Below, piece after piece: positions 55,151 to 61,038 of a stretch of 61,038 nt of DNA (its first letter is position 1; the number at the start of each line of letters is the position of its first letter). The notes below the pieces were generated by a model. The model was not told the DNA's origin, did no database searches, and worked only from the letters and a program-made list of their open reading frames with translations. The translations under genes and the position numbers were made by a program. Source of the stretch: Candidatus Tepidifontimicrobium thermophilum. Its GTDB lineage: Bacteria > Sysuimicrobiota > Sysuimicrobiia > Sysuimicrobiales > Sysuimicrobiaceae. The stretch spans positions 1 to 61,038 of the forward strand of contig JAVKKH010000014.1 in NCBI GenBank assembly GCA_031296405.1, in the 5' to 3' direction.

Positions 55151-55768
55151 CTACTGGGCCACCCGTACCCGCGCGGGCCGCAGGACCCGACCGTCCAGCA
55201 CGTACCCGGGCTGGATCACTCCCAGCACGGTCCCGGGTTCCACTCCCGCCTCCTCTGCGGAGGCCACCTCCACCGCCTCGTGCCTTCCGGGGTCGAAGGG
55301 CTCGCCCACGGCCTCCATGCGCTCCACCCCCAAGCTGCGCAGGTGCTCCAGCAGGGACCGGTGGGTCATCCGCAGCCCCTCCAGGATCCCCGCCACCAGC
55401 TCGTGGTCCGCGCCGCGCTCCGCGTACCCGATGGCCCGTTCCAGATCGTCCACGGCGGAAAGCACCACCAGCAGCATCTGCCGGCGGGTGCGCTCCACCG
55501 CGTCCCGCTGCATCCGGGCTGCGGCCTTCTTGTAGTTCTCCAGGTCCGCAGCCGCGTGGAGGAACTGCTGCCAGTTCCGCTCCGCCTCCTGGCGGTAGCG
55601 CTCCAGCTCCTCCCGCAGGGCCGCCACCTCCTCAGGCCTCACCGCCCCGGCGGCTTCCGGGGCCGGCTCCTCGGCCACCCCGCCGGTCTTTTCTGCCCCT
55701 GCCTGCGGCGGCTCCACGTCGTCCCCCTGCGGCTCCACGCCCTCCGGCTCCCGAAGCTCCTCCGACAT
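55151..55768 (-). CDS. grpE: Nucleotide exchange factor GrpE
   Basis: The 205-residue protein has an acidic disordered N-terminus (to about 45), a long coiled coil with LENYKKAAAR, and the C-terminal beta domain with EPFDPGRHEAVEV and VLGVIQPGYVLDGRVLRPARV. It releases ADP from DnaK. It lies between dnaK and the J-protein gene. Confidence 0.97.
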   Translation of the reverse strand: MSEELREPEGVEPQGDDVEPPQAGAEKTGGVAEEPAPEAAGAVRPEEVAALREELERYRQEAERNWQQFLHAAADLENYKKAAARMQRDAVERTRRQMLLVVLSAVDDLERAIGYAERGADHELVAGILEGLRMTHRSLLEHLRSLGVERMEAVGEPFDPGRHEAVEVASAEEAGVEPGTVLGVIQPGYVLDGRVLRPARVRVAQ

Positions 55769-55851
55769 CCTCCGAACCCTCCGCGCCTGCCGGGCCCCAG
55801 AACCCGTCCACGGGGCCTTGGGTACCCGTCACGCGTCTCGTCGCCCCACGC

Positions 55852-57735
55852 CTAGTCGCTGGGCTTGTAGTCCGCGTCGATCACCTCGCCGTCGCCCCGG
55901 GTCTCCTTGCCCCCGGTGCTGGCGCCCGTGGCGGCACCCCGGTACAACAGCTCGCTCAACCTGTAGGTGAGCCGCTGCACCTCGTCCGACAGCTGCCGGA
56001 CCCGGGCCACGTCCCGGGCCTGCACCGCCTGGCGAAGCTCCGCCACCTTCTGTTCCAACTCCCGCCGGTCCGCTTCGGACACTACCTTGGCCTGGTCCCG
56101 GAGCAGCCGCTCCGTCTGGTAGGCGAGGCTGTCCCCGCGGTTCAGGATCTCCGCCTCCTCCCGCTTCCGGCGGTCCTCCTCCGCGTGGGCCTCCGCCTCC
56201 CGGATCATCCGCTCCACCTCCTCCCGGGTCAGGGTGGAGGTGCCGGTGATCTTGATGGACTGCTCGCGGCCCGTGGCCAGGTCCTTGGCGGACACCGCCA
56301 GGATCCCGTTGGCGTCGATGTCAAAGGTCACCTCGATCTTGGGCACGCCCCGCGGCGCAGGCGGGATCCCGTCCAGGATGAACCGGCCCAGGGTGCGGTT
56401 GTCGCGGGCCATGGGCCGCTCCCCCTGAAGCACGTGGATCTCCACCTGCGTCTGGCCGTCCTCCGCGGTGGTGAAGGTCTCGCTCTTGCGGGTGGGGATG
56501 GTGGTGTTGCGGGGGATCAGGACGGTCATCACCCCGCCCAGGGTCTCGATGCCCAGGGACAGCGGGGTCACGTCCAGGAGTACCACGTCCCGCACCTCGC
56601 CCGCCAGCACGCCCGCCTGGATGGCGGCTCCGATGGCCACCACCTCGTCCGGGTGCACCTCCTTGTTGGGCTCCTTCCCCGTGAGCCGGCGCACCAGCTC
56701 CTGGATCATGGGCATGCGGGTGCTGCCGCCCACCAGGATGACCTCGTGCAGGTCCCGCTCGCTGAGCTTGGCGTCCTGCAGGGCCTGCCGGAAGGGGCCG
56801 ATGCACCGTTCCACGAGGTCCGCGGTGAGCTCCTCGAACTTGGCCCGGGTCAGCACCATGTCCAGGTGCTTGGGCCCCGTGGCGTCGGCGGTGATGAACG
56901 GGAGGTTGATGGTGGTCTGCACCATCGTGCTGAGTTCGATCTTGGCCCGCTCCGCCGCCTCCCGGAGCCGCTGCAGGGCCTGCCGGTCCTGCCGCAGGTC
57001 GATGCCGTGCTGCTTGCGGAACTCGTCGGCCAGCCAGTTCACGATCCGCTCGTCCCAGTCATCCCCGCCGAGGTGGGTGTCCCCGGCGGTGGCCCGCACC
57101 TGGAACACGCCCTCACCGATCTCCAGGACGGAGACGTCAAAGGTCCCCCCACCCAGGTCCCACACCAACACCGTCTCCGAACCCTTCTTGTCCAGCCCGT
57201 ACGCCAGGCAGGCGGCGGTGGGCTCGTTGATGATCCGCAGGACCTTCAACCCCGCGATCTCCCCGGCGTTCTTCGTGGCGGTCCGCTGGGCGTCGTTGAA
57301 GTACGCGGGTACGGTGATCACCGCGGCCTCCACCTTCTCCCCCAGGTAGGCCTCCGCGTCCTCCTTCAGCTTCTGCAGGATCATGGCGGAGATCTCCTCC
57401 GGGGTGAAGGTGCGGCCTGCCGCGGGGATCTCCACCACCGCCATCCCGTGCTGGCCCTCCACCACCTTGTAGGGCACCATCTTCCGCTCCACTTCCACCT
57501 CGTGGAAGCGGCGCCCCATGAAGCGTTTGATGGAGTAGATGGTGTTCTCGGGGTTCAGGATGGCCTGACGCTTGGCCATCTGGCCCACCAGCCGCTCCCC
57601 CGTCTTCGTGAAGGCCACCACGGAAGGCGTAAGACGGCTGCCCTCCCGGTTCGGGATCACCACCGGCTCCCCGCCCACCATGGCCGCGATGACCGAGTTG
57701 GTGGTTCCCAGATCGATGCCGACGACCCTGCCCAT
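55852..57735 (-). CDS. dnaK: Hsp70 chaperone DnaK
   Basis: The 627-residue chaperone has the ATPase signatures [30 protein letters not shown] and [14 protein letters not shown]. The substrate-binding domain has [14 protein letters not shown]. The C-terminal lid lacks a long disordered tail but ends [12 protein letters not shown] strong GGAGGAGGG site lies between the ATG and a 14-bp hairpin. It is followed by grpE. Confidence 0.98.
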   Translation of the reverse strand: MGRVVGIDLGTTNSVIAAMVGGEPVVIPNREGSRLTPSVVAFTKTGERLVGQMAKRQAILNPENTIYSIKRFMGRRFHEVEVERKMVPYKVVEGQHGMAVVEIPAAGRTFTPEEISAMILQKLKEDAEAYLGEKVEAAVITVPAYFNDAQRTATKNAGEIAGLKVLRIINEPTAACLAYGLDKKGSETVLVWDLGGGTFDVSVLEIGEGVFQVRATAGDTHLGGDDWDERIVNWLADEFRKQHGIDLRQDRQALQRLREAAERAKIELSTMVQTTINLPFITADATGPKHLDMVLTRAKFEELTADLVERCIGPFRQALQDAKLSERDLHEVILVGGSTRMPMIQELVRRLTGKEPNKEVHPDEVVAIGAAIQAGVLAGEVRDVVLLDVTPLSLGIETLGGVMTVLIPRNTTIPTRKSETFTTAEDGQTQVEIHVLQGERPMARDNRTLGRFILDGIPPAPRGVPKIEVTFDIDANGILAVSAKDLATGREQSIKITGTSTLTREEVERMIREAEAHAEEDRRKREEAEILNRGDSLAYQTERLLRDQAKVVSEADRRELEQKVAELRQAVQARDVARVRQLSDEVQRLTYRLSELLYRGAATGASTGGKETRGDGEVIDADYKPSD

Positions 57736-57749
57736 GTCTCTCCCTCCTC

Positions 57750-57780
57750 CTGGGGGCGGCCCCTCGGGGGCCGCCCCCAG
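57750..57780 (-). other. Perfect GC hairpin between hsp20 and dnaK
   Basis: A 14-bp stem pairs 57750-57763 with 57767-57780 around a 3-base loop. There is no T run, so it is not a standard intrinsic terminator. It lies directly upstream of the dnaK ribosome site and could protect a processed dnaK message, act in partial termination, or be temperature-sensitive. Confidence 0.75.
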
Positions 57781-57797
57781 CTGTCGACGACCTCAGC

Positions 57798-58250
57798 TCA
57801 CCGGACCTCCACCTTCACCTGCTTGGGCTTGGCCCGTTCGCTCTTGGGCACTCGCAGCTCCAGCAGGCCGTTGCGGTAGGTGGCCTTGGCCTCCTCTGCC
57901 TTCACCTCCGTAGGCAGCGCCAGGGTCCGGCAGAACTGTCCGTAGCGCAGCTCCCGCCGCAGGTAGTTGCGGCCGCGCTCCTCCTGCTCCTCCTTCGCCT
58001 CCGCCTCGATGGTGACGGTGTTGTCCTGGACCGTCACGTTCACGTTCTTGGGGTCCACGCCCGGCAGCTCTGCGCGGACCACCACGTCCTGGTCCGTCTC
58101 GAACACCTCCACCGCGGGCTCCCACACCACCGGCTCCCGCGGCTCCCGACGCCGCACGGGCCGCCGGCCGGTCAGCTCGTCGAACAGCCGGTCCAGCGAC
58201 CGCTGCATCTCCCGCAGCTCCTCGAAGGGATCCCACCGCAGAATGCTCAT
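57798..58250 (-). CDS. Small heat shock protein (Hsp20/alpha-crystallin)
   Basis: The 150-residue protein has an alpha-crystallin domain with VVVRAELPGVDPKNVNVTV, the GRNYLRRELRYGQFCRTLALP segment and the terminal LLELRVPKSE. The C-terminal IxI motif is not obvious; VKVEV is the end. AAAGGAGG precedes the ATG, which overlaps the hspR stop. It prevents aggregation before DnaK/ClpB action. Confidence 0.96.
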   Translation of the reverse strand: MSILRWDPFEELREMQRSLDRLFDELTGRRPVRRREPREPVVWEPAVEVFETDQDVVVRAELPGVDPKNVNVTVQDNTVTIEAEAKEEQEERGRNYLRRELRYGQFCRTLALPTEVKAEEAKATYRNGLLELRVPKSERAKPKQVKVEVR

Positions 58251-58567
58251 CGCCTTCCCCTCCTTTCGGTTTGGGTGTCGCACAGCTCCAGCAACCACCG
58301 GGCCACCTCCTCGTGCCGTTCCTGGATCTCCAGGAACAGCCGGACCCCGGCCAGGTTCAGCCCCACCTCCTGCGTCAGGTACTGGATCAACCTCACCCGC
58401 TGCACATCCCGCTCACTGAACAGCCGGATGTGCTTGCGTCGGGCCGGACGGATCAGGCCCTTCGCTTCGTAGATCCGCAAGGTCCGCGGGTGCACCCCCG
58501 CCAGCTCCGCGGCCACGCTGATCACGTACACGGGCAACTCCTCCCGCCGGACGGTGCGCTCCGCCAC
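58247..58567 (-). CDS. hspR: HspR heat-shock repressor (MerR family)
   Basis: The 106-residue MerR-type repressor has the DNA-binding pattern VISVAAELAGVHPRTLRIYEAKGLI, with its DNA-reading helix and RPARRKHIRLFSERDVQRVRLIQYL. HspR represses dnaK operons and uses DnaK as co-repressor in actinobacteria. Here hspR is first in the operon, overlaps hsp20 by ATGA, and has TTGTCAA/TTGACAA inverted repeats over its -35, so autoregulation is likely. A coupled hsp20 second is unusual but sensible. Confidence 0.93.
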   Translation of the reverse strand: MAERTVRREELPVYVISVAAELAGVHPRTLRIYEAKGLIRPARRKHIRLFSERDVQRVRLIQYLTQEVGLNLAGVRLFLEIQERHEEVARWLLELCDTQTERRGRR

Positions 58568-58610
58568 AGCCCGACCTCGCCGACAGTTTCCACGTCCACC
58601 AGTAGCAGGG

Positions 58611-58639
58611 TGACAACGTCATTGTCAAGTCTTTTGACA
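58611..58639 (-). promoter_or_regulatory. hspR operon operator/promoter with overlapping inverted repeats
   Basis: Two overlapping repeats occur: TGACAA-N5-TTGTCA (58611-58627) and TGTCAA-N5-TTGACA (58623-58639). On the minus strand the TTGACA at 58622-58627 is a consensus -35, so a bound repressor would block the promoter. The arms resemble the CTTGA-type half-sites of HspR boxes. Confidence 0.65.
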
Positions 58640-60079
58640 CTAAGACGCCTCGGCCTTGCGGGGCCAGCGGACCTGGTGGACCTCGTACGGGAACGGCGGC
58701 GTCCACCCTGCCGGCGGGCGCGGGTAGTCTTCCTCCCGCAGGTCCGGCCGCTCCGCGGCCTCCCCCGCGTGCACCCGCAGGAACACGCCAGACGGGGTCA
58801 CCCGCTCCACGTCCTCCAGGGGTACGACCACCCGCCGCTCCCAGAGCGGACCCGCGGAGAACGGTGGGGACCCCGGGTCCGGAAAGTCGCCGGCCACCAC
58901 CACCGCCTGCACCCGCCGGCTGTCGGGATCCACCACCACCGACGCCACCCGGCCCACCTCCTGATCCGTGGCGTACACGGCCTGCCCAACTTCCGGCTGC
59001 ACCACCTGACGCCAGTTGGGGGGGATGTCCAGACCCGTCAGGTGGTTCGCAACTCCCCGCACTCCGGGCACCCGAGCGATAGCCCGTTCCAGCGCCCGCG
59101 CCGCCTCCAGGGACGGGAGCGTGCCCGTGAGTTCCACCACGCCGTCCCGCACCCGCAGGTAGTAGCCCACGAGGTGACGCGTGGCCTCGTCCGCCTGCAC
59201 GGACGCCACGACCTCCTGCAGGAGTTCATGGTCCACCACCAGTTCGTTGCGTACGTCCACCACACCGGGGACCGACCGCGCCACCTCCTCCGCCCGTCCG
59301 GCCAGGGCCCGGTTGTGGACGTGACCCCGCAGCCGGACCACTCCGTCGGTCACCTCGGCGCGTACGGGGATGGCCAGGGTCCGGAGCAGCTCCTCTCGCT
59401 GGAGCGCCTCCTCCACGTCCCGCTCCAGCTCGTCGTCCGGCCGGTAGCCGGGCAGGCGCCCGACCGCCTCCCGGGAAGCTTCTAGGACCACCACGCCGTC
59501 CTCCACCGTACCCACCCAGTCCGCAGGGATCGCGACGTCACGGGAAAACAGAAGCCCCTGGCGGATCACCAAGTGCTTCACGCGCCCCGTGGCTGCGTCC
59601 ACCAGCACCTGGTCCACCCGGCCGATGGGGCCGTCGCTGGCCAGCACCCGCTGCCCGCGGCGGATGGTGACCAACCGCTCGTCCGGGCGGGGTTCCGCCG
59701 GCCCTGACATCCGGCGCTGCAGCCCTTCCATCCGCCGCAGGGAACCCGGCAGCGCGAGCCAGGCGCCGCCCTCCCGCAACCGACGCCAGCCGGGCCACGA
59801 AAGGGACGCCGGGGCGTGGGCCTCCGCCTCCCAGTTGGGTAGCTGTTCCAGTTCCGCCAGCGACCCGCGAACCCAGACGGCTTCCTCCGTGGCGTCCTCC
59901 ACCGCCTCCGCGGGGAGTACCACTTCCCGTCCCGAACCCAGCCGGACCACCACGGCGACCACGCGCCGCTCCCGGGGGCTCACCACCACTTGCGCCAGCT
60001 CCCCGGCCACGCCGTCGGAGGCGTGCACGGTGGCTCCGGGGCGGATCTCCAACCGCGCCGAACGCTCCGTCCTGTTCAT
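58640..60079 (-). CDS. PRC-barrel and BON domain protein
   Basis: The 479-residue soluble protein has PRC-barrel-like domains at about 10-95 ([19 protein letters not shown]), 137-215 ([20 protein letters not shown]) and 375-455 ([20 protein letters not shown]). Two BON-like domains lie between ([21 protein letters not shown], and [18 protein letters not shown]). No signal peptide or membrane helix. BON domains often bind phospholipids. A GGAGGGGG site supports the ATG; longer upstream reading crosses the operator. It lies just upstream of the hspR promoter and has a similar operator, suggesting heat-shock control. Function unknown. Confidence 0.82.
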   Translation of the reverse strand: MNRTERSARLEIRPGATVHASDGVAGELAQVVVSPRERRVVAVVVRLGSGREVVLPAEAVEDATEEAVWVRGSLAELEQLPNWEAEAHAPASLSWPGWRRLREGGAWLALPGSLRRMEGLQRRMSGPAEPRPDERLVTIRRGQRVLASDGPIGRVDQVLVDAATGRVKHLVIRQGLLFSRDVAIPADWVGTVEDGVVVLEASREAVGRLPGYRPDDELERDVEEALQREELLRTLAIPVRAEVTDGVVRLRGHVHNRALAGRAEEVARSVPGVVDVRNELVVDHELLQEVVASVQADEATRHLVGYYLRVRDGVVELTGTLPSLEAARALERAIARVPGVRGVANHLTGLDIPPNWRQVVQPEVGQAVYATDQEVGRVASVVVDPDSRRVQAVVVAGDFPDPGSPPFSAGPLWERRVVVPLEDVERVTPSGVFLRVHAGEAAERPDLREEDYPRPPAGWTPPFPYEVHQVRWPRKAEAS

Positions 60080-60141
60080 CCCGCAGGCCCCCTCCACCTC
60101 TGCTTCCGTCGTCCTCCCAGTGTGCGGCGTGCGGGGGCGGG

Positions 60142-60165
60142 TTGTCAAGGTGCCCACCTTGACAA
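60142..60165 (-). promoter_or_regulatory. Perfect 24-bp operator-like palindrome before the PRC/BON gene
   Basis: TTGTCAAGGTG (60142-60152), two bases, then its exact complement CACCTTGACAA (60155-60165). The minus-strand TTGACA at 60142-60147 can serve as a -35. The core TTGTCAA/TTGACAA is the same as in the hspR operator, so HspR is the likely binder. Confidence 0.68.
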
Positions 60166-60214
60166 GCCGCCCGCACTGGGTGAGCCGGAGGGTCGGAGGA
60201 TTACGGGGAGGATC

Positions 60215-61038
60215 TCAGTCCAGAGGGCCGGCCGGGGCGACAAGCTCACCGCGGCCGGACAGCAAACCCAGACCCCGCTCGCGAGCCGCCTGCTCCACTG
60301 CCCGGTCCACCCGGATACCGAACGCGTACGCGAGGAACGGGCCGGGCAGCCCGGCCTGCCGCAGCTTGTCCCGAAACGCGCTAGACCCCACCCGATCAGC
60401 CCACCGGCGCAACGCAGACACGGATAGCCGGGCCTTGGACTCCACCACCACGGTCAGACGGTTGCCCGAAGCGTCCTCGCAAACCGCTGCCAGGTCCACC
60501 TGCCCCTCACCGTCCACCGGGATCGGGTGCGGCCCCTCCAGGACGCGGAGGCCCTTGTCCTCCAGAACCATCAGCAGGATGTCTTCCGCGTGCTCCTCCA
60601 CGGTCAACCCGAGCGCGTCTTCCAGGCGGCCCAGGCGCGCCTCCACCACGCGGAGCGCCCCCACGACCCCGGAAAGCTGCTGCTGCGTCCGCCGCTGCGC
60701 CTCCGCTAGCTCCGCCAGCGCCTGCTCCAGCCGCCCTACCCGCTCCTCCGTCCGTCGCTGCGCCTCCGCTAGCTCCGCCAGCGCCTGCTCCAGCCGCCCT
60801 ACCCGCTCCTCCGTCCGTCGCTGCGCCTCCGCTAGCTCCGCCAGCGCCTGCTCCAGCCGCCCTACCCGCTCCTCCGTCCGCCGCTGCGCCTCCGCTAGCT
60901 CCGCCAGCGCCTGCTCCAGCCGCCCCACCCGCTCCTCCGTCCGCCGCTGCGCCTCCGCTAGCTCCGCCAGCGCCTGCTCCAGCCGCCCTACCCGCTCCTC
61001 CGTCCGTCGCTGCGCCTCCGCTAGACCGCGCACCTCCG
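60215..61038 (-). CDS. Coiled-coil repeat protein with nuclease-like C-terminus (partial)
   Basis: This gene runs off the window edge, so its true start is unknown; GTG 61031-61033 is only an internal candidate. The N-terminal part is at least five exact or nearly exact 21-residue repeats ([21 protein letters not shown] type), i.e. three heptads per unit, giving a long rigid coiled coil. The C-terminal half has [31 protein letters not shown] and [10 protein letters not shown], which resemble the PD-(D/E)xK-like region of DUF3782-type proteins. Catalytic activity is inferred only. Not obviously linked to the heat-shock genes. Confidence 0.8.
   Translation of the reverse strand, partial: EVRGLAEAQRRTEERVGRLEQALAELAEAQRRTEERVGRLEQALAELAEAQRRTEERVGRLEQALAELAEAQRRTEERVGRLEQALAELAEAQRRTEERVGRLEQALAELAEAQRRTQQQLSGVVGALRVVEARLGRLEDALGLTVEEHAEDILLMVLEDKGLRVLEGPHPIPVDGEGQVDLAAVCEDASGNRLTVVVESKARLSVSALRRWADRVGSSAFRDKLRQAGLPGPFLAYAFGIRVDRAVEQAARERGLGLLSGRGELVAPAGPLD
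60698..61024. repeat. Tandem 63-bp repeat array encoding 21-residue coiled-coil units
   Basis: Five tandem 63-bp units start at 60698, 60761, 60824, 60887 and 60950, with a partial sixth from 61013. Copies differ by only a few bases (for example CCCTACC versus CCCCACC), which indicates recent expansion or gene conversion. The repeats are in frame within the partial coding sequence. Confidence 0.95.

Noticed and set aside
60698..61024. Possible CRISPR array
   Set aside because: The repeats are directly adjacent 63-bp units without unique spacers and are in frame as heptad repeats of a protein.

Overview
The window is a gene-dense, very GC-rich (about 70%) bacterial chromosome segment carrying 58 protein genes, many starting with GTG or TTG. 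I see no rRNA or tRNA gene, insertion sequence, CRISPR array or origin, and no gene-free stretch longer than about 220 bp. The mixture suggests a thermophilic, free-living bacterium of the Terrabacteria type: an order like upp-glyA-rpiB-tsaC-prmC-prfA and fsa-rho as in Bacillota-like genomes, an HspR-controlled chaperone operon, genes for heat- or salt-protective solutes, and no recognisable outer-membrane genes. I cannot name the phylum from sequence alone.

Region 1 (1-10190) is the most unusual part and looks like a fluoride and metal stress island. A heavy-metal P-type ATPase on the minus strand has a CueR-type palindromic promoter. Facing away from it are two plus-strand operons, each led by a promoter, a fluoride (crcB-motif) riboswitch and an overlapping intrinsic terminator. 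Operon A (riboswitch 2369-2418) encodes an unknown internally duplicated coiled-coil protein, a Cys-rich DUF6062-like protein and an MFS transporter. Operon B (riboswitch 5328-5378) encodes a cation/proton antiporter, a universal stress protein and two MutS-like ATPases. Neither crcB/fluc nor a CLC-F gene lies in the window, so the MFS protein and the antiporter are the local candidates for anion or proton handling under fluoride.

Region 2 (10192-23876, minus strand) is housekeeping: DUF1385, prfA, prmC, tsaC/sua5, rpiB, glyA, upp and dCMP deaminase, then a PhoB/PhoR-like two-component pair, probably one long transcript. Upstream lie a LysM/M23 peptidase, rho, fructose-6-phosphate aldolase/transaldolase, an SLH/BsuPI-type exported protein and a small coiled-coil protein.

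Region 3 (23929-40970) holds argS with a cyclic-2,3-diphosphoglycerate-synthetase-like GTPase, glpX with an HtrA protease, an exported protein of unknown function, the complete acetyl-CoA carboxylase set accD-accA-accB-accC, and the E1alpha, E1beta and E2 subunits of a 2-oxoacid dehydrogenase. These are followed by a macrodomain protein, a ROK sugar kinase, a slipin and an orphan MalK/UgpC-type ATPase.

Region 4 (41003-47848) looks like an osmolyte and sugar-phosphate module: a phosphoglucose/phosphomannose isomerase, a glucosyl-3-phosphoglycerate synthase fused to two USP-like domains, a GH63 glucosylglycerate-type hydrolase, an MscS channel and GlgC. Region 5 (47850-51544) is a small arsenic module (arsR, arsN2-like acetyltransferase, arsM-like methyltransferase) with two matching operator-like sites, then purE-purK and a zincin-fold protein.

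Region 6 (51587-61038, minus strand) is the heat-shock block hspR-hsp20-dnaK-grpE-dnaJ/cbpA-clpB, with TTGTCAA/TTGACAA inverted repeats before hspR and before a PRC/BON-domain protein. A truncated gene with perfect 21-residue coiled-coil repeats and a nuclease-like C-terminus ends the window. Several promoters place a -10 hexamer only 6-9 bp before the start codon, which implies leaderless transcripts.
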